A DNA stretch of 64,000 bases from Nelumbo lutea (GCA_022828595.1 JAKGHH010000002.1:43990222-44054221), one strand, 5' to 3'. Positions 24,783 through 37,064 are shown, counted from the first letter of the stretch. A program made the numbers and translations. Notes: a model not told the origin generated them from the letters alone.

Positions 24783-27700
24783 AAATACCTTTTAAGAAGA
24801 TATTTTATTAGGATGAATGAATGAAAAACATTAGCAAATAGGGGGTTCTCAAAGCTTCTATAAGAGAGTGAAGCAAGCAAAAAAAATAAAATGGCAAGGC
24901 AAGGCACTAGGTTCAGAAAAGAACAAAAAGGACAAGAAGTAAAAAAGGTTCACAAATGGGCTGAAGTGCAAGGTGCACTAGGCACATGCCTTTTGACAGT
25001 GTTGTGCTTGGGGCCAGCCTAGGCACGCCTTTTAAATCATTGGATCAGATGGTCATTCTAATCAGGGAATAATGGCTTTCAGAATAAGATATATGGTTAG
25101 GTGTTTCACCTTATTTTCTGATCATCCAAAAGAATTGATTGTTGTTACATCCAAACAGTTGCCAGACCAAGCTATCCAAAAGAATACATTGGATGAGATT
25201 ACAATCGGGTATGAATTGTTGTCATACAGGTTACTTAAAGGAACTTCTACCACTTCCTACATTTAATATGGCAGAGGTCTCTCTTCTATCAATTGCCCAG
25301 TTGACTTCTTATAGCAACAACAGCAAATAGAGTAGCTTAAATTTAAAATAAGAAGAGTGCCATTTACCTTGGGGAGGAAGAAATTGAGTAGTATCTGGGC
25401 TGCAAGCGAGGAGCTATTGCTGCGAAAAACACTCCAAGAGGAGGCTTGGTTGATGAAAATTCGGTCATGACCTCAAGAAGACTTCTCTGACTTGCAATTA
25501 CCCACTGTGAATATTCATCCTGCACAAAGAAAGATAATACCAAATGAGAAGAGGGAAAATGGGAGCTGTTCAGTAGTAATAAAAATTTTGAAAGAATTCA
25601 AAACCTTTCCAGCTGGAGATGCAAGGAACCTTAATCGATCAGCTTCACGAGGATCAGAAGCATGAGCAGCTAAAGCAAGTAAAGCAGCCTATAAGAGGAA
25701 AAGAGCATTAGTGGCAAGGCTAAAATACAGGCAAAGAAATTATGAAAAGGGTGAAGCAAAAGTAAATGGATTTGATCAGACAACTTCACCTTTTTTGGGG
25801 AATTCAAAAGATCTGCATATCGTGTCAGAGCTGTTCTTAATGTGCAAGGAGAAGGAAAAGGAGGGGGTAAGGAGCTTCCAGTAAGTGGTGTTCCATCCTC
25901 TTTGTCCACATGGATGGAGAAGAAAGTGTCTCCAGAGTAACCCAATAATCTCTCAACCATCTCCACAGTTTCAATACAATTTTCAGAGTACACACCAACA
26001 TGATCTCCTGTTTCATACCTGAAAAGAAACAAGTATTATATATATCAACAGCATAACACTGAAAAGATGAAATACCAAGAAAAACTAGATTGTGGTTCAT
26101 TACATTGCAATTCCCACAATAAAAGTAATCCCAACTGAAAAGGTAAAGAAAATTCAAGGGATATGGGTGCAGAGAACTTACGAAAGTCCAGTGCCTGAAA
26201 TATCAAATTCCAGATGAGTGCAGGAACGGTCAGAAGCTGGAGTGTGAAGCTCTCTCCGCACAGCCACATTAGACCTTCAAGCAAACAGTTTTACATGTTT
26301 TCAAATTTGTGACAAGACAAATATGGAAATTAGATTGAGTTTAAAATCCAGAATGTTTAGCTTAAGAAAATACCTGCATGGGTGTTGAATATCATATACA
26401 GCATGACCATTTCCATTACTCCAATTCTTTTCCTGAAGTGGTGCATGTGAAGGATCATAAAAGACAACCCGATATTCTGGAACAGCAGCAGTGTAAGGGG
26501 TAGAAACAGTTGTTGCATCATCCTCATCCCGGAGCAGAAGATCCAACTCGGGCCATACTAATTCTCTCCTATAGAAGCAACATTCAATATGAAATAAATA
26601 ATCTTAGTAGATAGGAAAAAATAAACAAGTTTATAGAACAATATCCAAAAGGTTATACATAAAAGCAATACCATGCAGCAAAATCGTCTTCAATGCATTG
26701 ATCATCATCTCCAAGGCCCACCGGGACAAGACGATTCCCACCTTTGAAGGCAAAAAAGAAAATGTTAACTCTGGGTCATACATTGAATTTAGTGGGTGAA
26801 CTAATGCATATACTGTCTATACTTGCAGGGTTTTCATGCACTTTGATAAATTTAACTAATCAATATGTAGCCACAGAATAACAGTAAGCACACTGATAAG
26901 GTGGTAGGTACATTAATTCATAACTGACCATATTCCTAGACCAATTTAGTGGCAAATTAAATAAGACAACTTAACCAATAATTAAGCTTGCTTAATTAAT
27001 TTTTCTACATAATAAAATGAGGCATACTAATACAAAGTTGGTACTTTCAACAATGTGCTTCACTTTGTAATAAAGGTATGTATAGTCACATAGATACTAG
27101 GCATTAGAGTTGCAAATTCTCAAATAAAGGCATCTTTTAGATTCCCAAGTATGGTAGCATGACAATATCAAATTAATAGATAATTGTTTATATTTATAAC
27201 TGTAATTAATTAGGGAAATTCTACCAAAATTTAATTAATTGGGAAACATGGCATCAACCATATCATGTGATCATATAAAAATTATTCATAAAGCACACTT
27301 CTACATGCCAATGCACCATCAATTGTCATACTGGAATCCAGAAGAAGGATAGCTCTCATGCATTGGCATGAATCCCCTTCAGATTCTAGCTGAACAGTTA
27401 ATGTCACATGCACGCATCAAAACTGTGCTTTGTGAATCAATTAATACGGAATCTTCTGTGGTGAATATTAACTGAAGCAAATGGGAATATAGGATAAAAA
27501 GGAAAGGAAATCTTTAAAGAGTGAACCAGAATGTTGAATAGGTATAAACTTCTTGCATGTGCTTTGTGTAATCTATAGAGGAAGTATATTCTAAGATCAA
27601 AAAAATGCTGAAAAGCAAGTACAGTAGAATATGCAAACCAGCGTCCATAACCAAATGCAAAAATTGCAGACAAGACAAAGATGGTATAGCAGTGAACAGA

Positions 27701-29025
27701 GTGAAATAGAGGAACAGGATTCATATAGCTAACAACATATGGTTTGGATAAGGCATGATTGAGCCAAGTACGTATGATACATTATATAATAATTCTTATT
27801 TAATGATACTTTTCTCAAGACATTGGCATGAAGCAAAATTAAACAGCATAGGGCAAACAAGAAACATACCCTGTTCAGAAAGAAGCTTATCCACCACCTT
27901 TGCTACCTATTCACCATAAACATGTAAAAACCAAAATTAATAACTGACAATTAAAAAGATATAGTTTATCAGGAAAAGTAGGAACAGAAAGTAAAGACCA
28001 GAAATATCTAATATGCAGGAGAATTTTTAAACTTGTTTTCCCTTTCTTACCTTATTGAAATGCTCATATTGCCTGTTACCCAAACCAAAGACTCCAAATT
28101 TAAGGTTCTCAAGCCGTGTTCCCCTCTCTTCCCCCTATAATCCATAAACAACATAATCAGAACAAATCGACGTAATTACTATCACAAAAATTCAAAATTA
28201 AGCTTCAATTTTGCAGAATCTACCTCCGTAAACCACTTGTAAAATCTTGCAGCATTGTCAGTTGGTTCACCGTCACCGTATCTACAACCCACGTAGAATT
28301 ACTCGAATTTAGCTAAAAAACACTTAAAAGAAAATCAAATGAGCAAAAGTGGGAAAGGTAAGAGTGTAACATACGTTGCTAAAAAGAAGAAAGCTAAAGT
28401 TTCTTTCCTCATTTTCTCCTCGTACTCATCATCGTCTGCTGCGTAATCATCCTGGAAATAATTTAACAAAGCACATCATCATCAACATTTCCAAAAATAA
28501 AAAAGAAAAGAAACCTCAAATTAAGAAGAAAACTTTTACCAAATCAATCACTTTAAAGGTTGCTCTTTCGTAGCGTACTTTTGCTTCCTCTACAAGTGCC
28601 TGAATTTAACAAAAAAAAACTCGCAAAATGACCAAAAACCAAAGCTGAAACATTCAAATTAACTAATGATTGCTTCGAAAGCTCCAAACCTTAGCGAATC
28701 CTTCAGCGGTACCAGTCTGAGTGCCAAAGAAGACCGTCACTTTTTTCTTTCCGTCGTCAAACTCTGGCTCCGGCTCCTTCACTATCACCGGCTTCGGCAC
28801 CTCAACAACCTTGCTCGCTTTCTGCCCGGTCGACCTCCTCCATACGAAAAGAACCACACACCCGATCAGAACAGCGATCGAAGTCGTCAATATCATCAGA
28901 AACTCCTTGTTTTCAATGAAAACCGCCTCGCTGGACGTCGCTGACATGTTCGACGGATCAGAATTTCCTTTTAGAAACGCCGCCATAAGATCCATAGGAG
29001 AAATCTTCACGGACTCCGAGTCCAT
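22505..29025 (-). CDS. CPR: NADPH-cytochrome P450 reductase (plant class II), complete, 18 exons
   Basis: Transfers electrons from NADPH through FAD and FMN to ER cytochromes P450. Exons, 5' to 3' on the minus strand: 29025-28690, 28599-28540, 28451-28375, 28281-28224, 28134-28051, 27906-27870, 26741-26672, 26568-26374, 26274-26182, 26018-25790, 25688-25605, 25519-25368, 24416-24320, 24168-24019, 23936-23859, 23773-23651, 23036-22923, 22585-22505. All borders are GT..AG and phases agree. The CDS is 2118 bp (705 codons plus stop), the usual family length. Visible: N-terminal membrane anchor (about residues 47-64, [15 protein letters not shown]), FMN-site GTQTGTAEG (101-109) and YGDGEPTDN (about 159-167), FAD-site [14 protein letters not shown]-site [12 protein letters not shown] and [14 protein letters not shown]-terminal YLRDVW. 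The Ser/Pro-rich N terminus [17 protein letters not shown] marks class II. No lesion seen. Confidence 0.97.
22733..22818 (+). repeat. Direct repeat in the last reductase intron
   Basis: ACTGGTTGGTTGGTAGGCT occurs at about 22734 and again at about 22799 with 47 bp between. Short duplication of unknown origin. Confidence 0.7.
23396..23584. mobile_element. 189-bp MITE in a reductase intron, 9-bp target duplication
   Basis: Lies in the intron between exons 16 and 17. Ends GAGTCTGGATCTAGTAGGCA and, on the minus strand, AGTCGGGATCAGGTAGGCAC. Flanks TACATATTC at 23387-23395 and 23585-23593 are identical 9-bp repeats, the length produced by Mutator-type elements. A relative lies at 20241-20390. Confidence 0.7.
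24711..24776 (+). repeat. TA-rich microsatellite in a reductase intron
   Basis: Run of TATATATG/TATATA in the 951-bp intron between exons 12 and 13. Confidence 0.9.
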
Positions 29026-29130
29026 TGCGGCCAAACTTCCTCGCAAGCTCGTTGTCGAAGAACCAAACAGAAACAGAATTCCGCGAAATTCCGGCCGCTG
29101 AGACACCAGAATTCCGTCCCCAAGAACCAA
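29026..29130 (-). other. In-frame 35-codon upstream extension of the reductase ORF
   Basis: The exon-1 reading frame stays open upstream of the family start to an ATG at 29130 ([17 protein letters not shown]..), adding 35 codons. Homologues normally begin at the MDSES-type Met, so I chose 29025. The region is probably 5' UTR, but a longer N-terminal form is formally possible. Confidence 0.5.
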
Positions 29131-29288
29131 TGGTCGTGACCGAAGAGCGAGACTCCCCCAATCCCTCTTTACTTCTCTCTCTCTCCCCCTCTGTCCGTCT
29201 CTCTAGTGAGAACTGAGAAGGAATCGTCCAAAAATGGTTGGGAGTTGGGAGAGCCTCCTCTGAAAGCTCGTGGGAAGAGTGGAGAGCG

Positions 29289-29295
29289 TATTTAT
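29289..29295 (-). promoter_or_regulatory. Candidate TATA box of the reductase gene
   Basis: ATAAATA on the minus strand, about 265 bp upstream of the start codon. It is followed by a GA-rich leader (the forward strand shows CTCTCTCTCTCCCCC at 29174-29190), as is common in plant housekeeping 5' UTRs. Position only; the transcription start is not known. Confidence 0.4.
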
Positions 29296-29685
29296 GTGCA
29301 GCTGCGTCCAATGCCCACCAAACCCGATTGCTCAATCAAACCACCTAACCCCTTAACTAGGGTTAGTCTGTTGTCCGTCTACCCTCTGGTTAAAATTCAC
29401 TTACCAAAAATACCCTCGTTTTTAGTTATTTTCACTTTTACGGAAAAATCTTTCATCCCACTAAAACCCTGGGCGAATTTTGACGTAAATCGACCTCATC
29501 AATTCGAGATTGGCTTCAGTCAGTGCAAATGCTGTTCAAACACCGTTCAAAACAGCCTTTACACTTTCCTTCATGGAAATCAAATCTGTTCGTCACACCG
29601 GCCTTATAGGCACATTCCATCATGCATTGATAACATCTTCCATGAATAATAATATGGTGGGATAAGCTTGTGAGGTCGGTGTGAG

Positions 29686-30133
29686 TAGACTTGTTCATGG
29701 GCCGGGATGGGTTGGGTTTTCACTCTGCACTAATAGATTTTTCTAAGGCACCCGAGCCTACAACTTGGATCCAAGCTCGGCCCTTATAAATAGATTGAAG
29801 TCCGAGCCTAAAGTCTAGCTCATGCCATTGCTATTGCTAAAGCAGCTGAATAGAGAGAGAAAGAGAAATTATAAAGAAAAAATAAAAATGTATATATTAA
29901 ATTATATATATATATATATATTCTAATAAATATTATATATTTTATCAAATATATAATACTGAGTCGAGCCGGGTTAAACCGGGCTCAGACTGGGATTTTT
30001 TGACAAATCCCAAGCCAGCCCGAAATACAGTCGAGCTTGTTATTTTGGCCCGTGGGCCTAATTACATGTCCAAACCTGATCAGGATGCCGGCCAAACCGG
30101 GCCATCAAACTACCCGGCATATGAACAGGTCTA
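29686..30133. mobile_element. 448-bp hAT-type MITE with exact 8-bp target duplication
   Basis: Ends TAGACTTGTTCATGGGCCGG and, on the minus strand, TAGACCTGTTCATATGCCGG. Identical flanks GGTGTGAG at 29678-29685 and 30134-30141. The interior is GC-rich near the ends and AT-rich in the middle, with a TA run near 29905. It lies about 400 bp upstream of the reductase promoter region. Confidence 0.85.
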
Positions 30134-30141
30134 GGTGTGAG

Positions 30142-31049
30142 ACACGCTCTAAGAGTAAATCCCGTCTCTACGCATTTTCGTATGTATATACTTTTTAGTA
30201 GGTCCTAATGCAAGGCTCCAAACGGCTATAAAAAAAGTACGAGGCAATGAGCAGTGTGGTGAGGACCAAATTCATTTTCATTAATTTCCTTTTTTCGCCA
30301 TCATAGTAGAAGGCCTTTTCAAGACAAATTTCATTATGGAGTTTGATTATAAAAGACATGATATTGGAAAACTTTAAAAGAATATGACCTATCGGTTGTT
30401 ATTATTAATGAATTTAGGAGTGTTTTGATTGATCAAATCTTTTTATTATGTATTATTATTTTTTCTGATATCATAGATTTTTCCTTTATTAAGACATGAT
30501 AATGCCAGACAAAAGAATCGGCAAAGGAGTGAAAAATAATTCACCCACTCTGAATAATCAATAACAATAAATAGAGAAAGTAGGTGTTTGGCATCAATGC
30601 CATCTTTTTTTAAAGTGTTACCTCAGATAACTATGAAATTAGTTTTTTGGAAAATGCTTGATGTTGGGTTAGCCTTTTTTTTTTTTTTTTGAAAAGCATT
30701 TTATCAGATCAGATCTTAGAAAATGGGAAAAGATACGATATGAGAAAATGCCATTTTTTGTATTTCTTTCATTTTCTATGGCAACAGTATGCCGACATGA
30801 CATTAATATCAAATAAAAACAACAATAGTATCAAATAAAAAACCTAAAAAAATGTTTCATAAGAAAACAATGTTTATGCAACACAGTTTTTTGATAAATT
30901 AAACACCTCTGAGAAAACGACATTGGTTCTAAATACCACTAAAGTTTTCTACAAACAAACAAGCCCAAACTATTTGATTGAGCATCAGGAGAGGAGTTGA
31001 GAAAGCTAAGATGGGCTGTGAGGCGCGAGTGGGGCACCAATGAGAAAAA
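30142..31049. other. Non-coding stretch, nothing recognised
   Basis: AT-rich DNA with a poly-T run near 30677-30691. No gene or repeat identified. Confidence 0.3.
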
Positions 31050-31220
31050 CAGCCCCTGACAAGATAGTTTCCCACAATGTCCCACAGCACACCTCCACCA
31101 TATATTGTGAATATTTCCCAATAATACCTTATTATTTCTCGTATTATCATTAGGAGATACTTCCAATATATGGTAGAAATATGCTGTGGGTCGTTATGGG
31201 AAACTGTTTTGTGGGAGCTG
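31050..31220. mobile_element. 171-bp palindromic MITE
   Basis: Two roughly 75-bp arms in inverted orientation around TTATTATTTCTC. The left begins CAGCCCCTGACAAGATAGTT and the right, complemented, CAGCTCCCACAAAACAGTTT. Shared interior includes CCCACAGCA and ACCATATATTG. Same family as 44846-45017 and the partial copy at 63144-63227. Confidence 0.7.
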
Positions 31221-31687
31221 ATTTGAAGTCGAGAAAGATACCCCTTAAGCAGAGTATCTAAAATGACAGCCCAGCAATGCTCAATGTGAGGTTGAAAAAA
31301 TTTGGGATTGCCAAGATGGGCCCATACCCTTGGTAATTCCAAACCCAACCATGAACGAGGCAAAGCTCCAAGAAAAGGAAAAGACAAGCAACCAGAGCCC
31401 ACAATTGCTATGCGGGTTGCCAATCAACCACGTCAGTTCGTTTTTCTTTTCTTTTTCTCTTCTTTTTGCCGCCCAGGGTCAAACCCATTCAACTCATGAA
31501 AAACAATTGATAATACATTGTCCGAAAGTTACAATCCAGAAATGAAGAGCGGAGGCACAGTCCAAATTTAGGTACGAATTTTAATAGATACAAACCTGCG
31601 AGGCGCTCAACTGCACTCAAATCCGTGACGGGTAGTTAACCCAACAACGTTCCACGGATGAGAGTAAAAGTTCCGGCACTCGACTTA

Positions 31688-31940
31688 GGCCCCTTTTGGT
31701 TCATGGGAATAAGGGTTTGGAATTGGAATCAGAAAGGATTATTTCGATTCTAATTGTTTGGTTGGGTAGAATCGCCATTTTCCTATTTGAGGGAATGATC
31801 ATTCTGTGTTTTTTCTTAAAAACGAATTATCATTCTTGTTGATTCTAATTCCCATTCTCATTCCTAATCAAATAGATTATAGGAATAGATCATTTCGATT
31901 CTGATTCCAATTCCAATTTAAACTGCAAATCAAACAGGCC
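31688..31940. mobile_element. Tourist-like MITE (second copy)
   Basis: Begins GGCCCCTTTTGGTT after TTA and ends AATCAAACAGGCC before TTTA, with many GGAATTGGAATC-type fold-back motifs. Related to 6175-6405. PIF/Harbinger-type 3-bp target site is likely. Confidence 0.6.
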
Positions 31941-33310
31941 TTTAGTTTAGGCAATCAGATCGGTTGCCCATGAAGTGCGCACAGCCCATCCCTTCCGTCA
32001 CTTGAAGCATCTCCCCTGCTTGCCATGGGGAGATATTCCCAGTGCACGGACGGCATGGGCTGTGGGGGTGTAATGAGATGGATGGCATTGGGAGTGCAAT
32101 AAATGCTTATTAAATAAGTATTTAAAAACTAGTGTTTCTTCGAATAAATACTTATTTGCATTTACTATCCAATTTTTTAAATATTTATTTTAAAAAATAA
32201 GTACTTATTGAAGGGATGAGAGGTTCATCATATGGATGGTCAAACCCTGCAGGAAGGTTGGGCGAAATTTCAAAAAATTTTCTCTCTCCCATGTGGGAAT
32301 CATATTCCCTATTTTAGAAAACTGCATTTTTAAGGATCAATTTTGAAACCAAATCGGACCAAATATGAAACCAAAAGAGAGTGAAGGGATATACCTGATA
32401 TGGAGTGATGGTAAACCCCCAATGAAGGTGTTCACACCCAAGGAGAAATCCAAAGACTGATTCCACCGAAGATGACACGGTGCAGGATGAAGCAGAATCA
32501 ATAGGACGACTCTTCAGCAAGAATGTGATGGAAGGCTGGTGACCATGACTTCAAATTACTTTTGCTTCCCAAAGGTAATATCAAGATCATTTTTTGATCA
32601 CTCCCACAGGTGGAGGTCAAAATGGTAGGGCGGAAAGAGCAGGAAAGAAGAAGACAGTGCAGTCAAACTGTGTTGTCTCTCTCTAGAATTCAGTAGTTTG
32701 TAAGATGATTTGGAGGTTCGCTCTACTCTTCTATTTATAGCCTTAAAGAGAGGTTCTCCTAATCCCATTAAGAGTTTCCTAATCCAAATCTTTTATTTGG
32801 ATCTGGACTCTCTTCAAGAGATAAGGATAATCCCTTATCTTATCTGCAGATAAAGATCAACCTTCCTAATCTACTTAGGAGTTTCCTGATCCAAATCTAT
32901 ATTTGGATCTGGACTCTTTGAGTGGATAGGGATAATCCCTTATCCTATTTGCTGATCTAAATCCCAGAACCACCCTCTTTTAATTAATCTCATTAAGCTA
33001 GTTCGAATTGGGCTTTAGGCCCATTAAGTCTATCTGCTCATTAGCCCCTCAATCTATTGCCCAATTGGTCATCCTTGTATGGCATGGGACCCAAACATTG
33101 ATCTACACATCAGCCACATGGGTTCAGCCCAGCCTCTATTACAAGGCCTGGCTGAATTCACTGCAGGAGACAGTGAACCCCTAAGTCCATCACCTTGGGC
33201 TTTTAATGGATCCAACATTTACACTAAATGGTCCTTGGGTCAAGCCATCTTATAAAAACCCAATGACTGTGGACATATGCAAGATTAGCCCATCTAGTAT
33301 TACCCTCAAT

Positions 33311-33938
33311 TGTTAGACAGTATATGCCCTTAGCTCCAATCAGAATGATGTACCTTATGACATTTAATGTAAATGAATAAAGTACATATTTGATTCATGT
33401 TATTATGGTATGTTTCTGTGTAATACCCTTAAACCGGACACATATGAGACTCGTGTTAGTTTAGAATGTTTACAGTAGTTGGATAAATTTGGGGAGATTT
33501 ATCCTGCCAAGGCTGACACTAATGTGCCGCCAAGTTGGTTGGGGTAACCTATCTCAGCTGCTAGGGTGAGACCCGAGGTACATGTAGTGTAGGTTTACTT
33601 AAAACTCTGAACCGGACCAAAATTCCAATATTGCCTCGGACCTTAGAGATAGATGGGAAAAACTGGAATGTTACACCTAACCCCTAGACTCGATCATGAT
33701 ACTGCACTAGGTGTCGGATTGGGCTATCTTTGATATGTCAATCAGTGAGATCCTTAGAGGGAGTCAAAACCTGGGTATGTTGGGACAGTCCGAGAATTCA
33801 TCTGAGTGGGTGACATTAGTGACAAGATTAGCTCCTTTATCGGATAAAGGTAATGATCGAGGATGCACTCTCTCTGATGGAAACCAAGACTGTCGGCAAC
33901 TGATTTCAACCGTTGAAATTTGTTTTGCAAAATATATT

Positions 33939-33987
<49 letters not shown>

Positions 33988-35247
33988 TATATTATGGTTT
34001 CAAAATGTTTGCAAAAGGTTGTAATTCCCGGGATCCATGTGAGTAGAGAGTGCAACACTGTTCCTTGCAGTCGAGGGAGAGGTCCTCTCTTGTCGGGCAG
34101 TGTTAGATCATTATGGGTTGAGTGCTTAAGTATAAGACCATTGAGGGTAGTACCTGATGGGCTAATCTTGCATCTTTCCACAGTCCCTAAGTTTTTATAA
34201 AGTGGCTTGGCCCAAGGACCACTTAGTGTAAGTGTTGGGCCCGTTAAGAGCCCATGGTGATGGGCTTAGGGGTTCACTACCCATAACAATGAATTCGGCC
34301 AGGCCTTATAACAGAGCCTAGGCTGAACCCATGTGGCTGATGTGTAGATCAATGTTTGGGTCCCACGCCATATAGAGAAGCCCAACTGGGCAACAATTTG
34401 GAGAGTTACTGAGCATATAGACTTATTGGGCCTAAAGACCATTTCGAACTGGTCTAATATGATTAGTTAAATAAGGGCGGATTTGGGATTTGGATCAGCA
34501 GATTCAGAGAGTCTAGATCCAAATAGAGGTTTGGATCTGGAAACCTCCTAATGAGATTAGGAGAGTTGATATAATCTACAAATAAGATAAGGATCTATCT
34601 TTATCACTTAAAGTCCAAATTCAAATAAGGATTTGAATCAGGAAACTCCTAATGGGATTAGGAGTTGATCTCTTTAAGTCTATAAAAGGAGGAGGGAACG
34701 AACCATTCAGAATATCTCAAAACCCCATATATTAGATCTGAGATCACATAGAGAGAAGACAACAACAGTGTGACTGTGCCATCTTCTCACTGCGTTCTCC
34801 TCCAATTGCCGCCAATTGCCAGACCGATCTCCATTCTTCTAGGAGCGATCAATAAAAGTTCTTGATATCAGTCTTTAGAGAAAGCCTGATTTGAAGTCGT
34901 GCTCACAACCTCCATCAAATTCTTGCTGAAGGGTTCAGTTCTTGGGAAGAGCACGCCTGATTCTGCTCCACCCTACACTGTCATCTTCATTGGAAGTAGT
35001 CTTTGGAGATTTCTTTGGGCGTGAACACCTTCATTGGGAGTTACTGCTACTCCGTATCAGGTATATCCCTCTCATACCTTTTGATTTCAGATTTGGTTCG
35101 GTTTAGGTTCAAGATTGATCATTGAAAATGCAGATTTTCTAAAACAGGGAATGTGATTCCCACATGGGAGAGAGAGAAATTTTTGAAATTTTGCCCAACC
35201 TACCTACAGGGTTTGGCCATCCATATGATGGATCTCTCATCCCTTTA
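33311..35247 (+). mobile_element. Solo LTR, plus orientation, 1937 bp, inserted in the minus copy
   Basis: Begins TGTTAGACAGTATATGCC and ends TCTCATCCCTTTA (other copies end TTCA, so the last CA is mutated). Its flanks TCAAT at 33306-33310 and 35248-35252 are identical and lie within the interrupted copy's own sequence. Visible signals: TATA box TATAAAAGG near 34681, an AATAAA at 34853, and a CA/TA microsatellite at 33942-33985. No gag-pol. Superfamily not determinable from the LTR alone. Confidence 0.88.
33942..33986 (+). repeat. CA/TA microsatellite within the LTR
   Basis: A CA run followed by a TA run at the position where other copies have a TATA-rich segment. Confidence 0.9.
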
Positions 35248-36655
35248 TCAATGGTCTTACACTTAACCTCTCAGCTCATAATGATCAAACACTGCCCGAC
35301 AAAAAAGGACCTCTCCCTTGGCTGCAAGGTACACCATAATAATATATATGTATAGCTCTATATAAATATATTTTGTAGAAACAAATTTCAACGGTTGAAA
35401 TCAACTACCGGTAGTTTAGGTTTTCATCAGAGAGAGCAAATCCCCGATCATTCACTTCGTCCGACAAATGGGCTGATCCTGTCATTATGATCACTCACTC
35501 AAAGGAATTCTCGGACTGTCCCAACATACCCAGGTTTTCACCCCTTCTAAGGATTTCATTGATTGGCATATCAAAAACAACCCAATCCGACACCTAGTGT
35601 AGTATCATAAGAGTCTAGGGGTCAGGTGTAACATTCCAGTTTTGCCCATCTATCTCCAAGGTCTAGGGCAATACTGGAATTTTAGTCCGGTTGAGGCTTT
35701 TAAAAAAACCCACACTGCATATACCTCAGGTCTCACCCTGATAGCTGAAACAAGCCACCTCAACCAACTTGGTGGCACATCAATGTCAGCCTTGGCAAGA
35801 TAAATCTCCCCAGATCTATTCAACGACTGTAAAAATTCTAAACCAAAACAAGTCTCATATATGTCCAATTTAAGGGCATTACACAGAAACACACTATAAT
35901 AACATAAATCAAATATGTAATTTATTCATTTATATTAAATGTCATAATATACATTATTTTGATTGAAATTAAAGACATACATGGTCGAACACTTATTTCA
36001 TATACGGTATAAAAGAAAACTTTAACTCTGTTATACAAAAGGGTCATGACTGATGATGGAACAAAGCATTCAGAGCGCATAGCTAGAGCTATATCCGGAT
36101 GTTTTCTGTTTTAGGGGTGTTTTATGAAGTAGCAGAACCAACTTGTACCAGATTTCCTAGGAACATTTGGGGCCGGGGGTAATCCTTGCCGATATATCCT
36201 TTTTTATCACTTCTTTTGTCTTGATATCCACCACTTCTGGTTGCTGGGACCGTAGTGTTGACACGTTTGTTCATGTCCTTTGTCTTTGTATAGCGGTGCT
36301 TTCTTTTAGGGTAAACATAAAGATCTCCCTGCACTTTTGTTTTGCGACAAAGACCCTTCCAATTATAACCGTGAGACAAAACCCCTTTCATTGAAATATG
36401 CCGTTACAATATTTTTTAATTTCCATTCTACCTTTATAATAATTATTCGGAGAAAAACACTATTCAACGTTCCAGTAACGATACAACAGCGGCGGCGGAC
36501 TTCCGAAGTCTTTCCTCTCTCTCTCCCCCGATCTCTTTTCTTCCCCTTCCCCTTTCTTCTTCTCCGGAAACCGTCCCACCACCCCTTTGCCCTTCTCTGG
36601 AAATTCTGCTTCGAGATTGCCTCTACCTTGTAGTTTTGACTTAATGTTTCACAAC

Positions 36656-36928
36656 TGCCGACGAAAATGAAACCGTCCTACCATAGCTTCCACCTCCGCC
36701 ACCGCCACTTTCCCCGGTCCCTGACACCACCATTAGACCGGGTATACATGGACTTCAGCGTCTGTCCGAACTATTTCCGCTCTGATCGCACCTTTGGAGA
36801 CGAGTTCGCCGCTTGCCAAGAAGCGGAGCCTTTGGGCCGTGTCGTGTTCAGCCTCTACGGCAAGCTTGTCCCTTTAACCGTCTCCAACTTTAAAGCCATG
36901 TGCAATGGATCCTCCGGTTCGTCTTATA
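36656..36928 (+). pseudogene. Cyclophilin 5' fragment, inverted partner
   Basis: Matches, in opposite orientation, 37364-37639 of the minus-strand copy over its whole length with few differences. It reads DRVYMDFSVCPNYFRSDRTF, GDEFAACQEAEPLGRVVF and LYGKLVPLTVSNFKAMC. About two bases are missing near 36734 relative to the partner, breaking the frame to the proline-rich leader. Sequence homology stops abruptly after SSY at 36928, where the centre of the element begins. Not a working gene. Confidence 0.8.
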
Positions 36929-37064
36929 GAGCTTACAGAAAACAGAACTACAGATATAAAAAAGCCGAAGAATCCCCTGTTCAAAGCAGCACTCATAGAT
37001 AGGAAAAATGATAACAGAACATAGCTCAGCAACTCTAAGAAAATGCACTTCAAACAAAACCAAC

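Larger units (their letters stand above)
32209..35991 (-). mobile_element. Solo LTR, minus orientation, split by another copy of itself
   Basis: Two pieces, 32209-33310 and 35253-35991, together form one minus-strand LTR of about 1.85 kb. It begins TGTTCGACC (complement of 35983-35991) and ends CATCCCTTCA (complement of 32209-32218), that is TG..CA. Its outer flanks are an exact 5-bp duplication CTTAT (32204-32208 and 35992-35996). The interruption is the plus-strand copy at 33311-35247. No internal retrotransposon coding sequence is present, so both copies are solo LTRs. Confidence 0.85.

Noticed and set aside
28666..29101. Plus-strand open frames of 92 and 126 codons
   Set aside because: Antisense shadows of reductase exon 1.
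30929..31423. 164-codon minus-strand open frame
   Set aside because: It runs through the palindromic MITE at 31050-31220 and has no recognisable domain.
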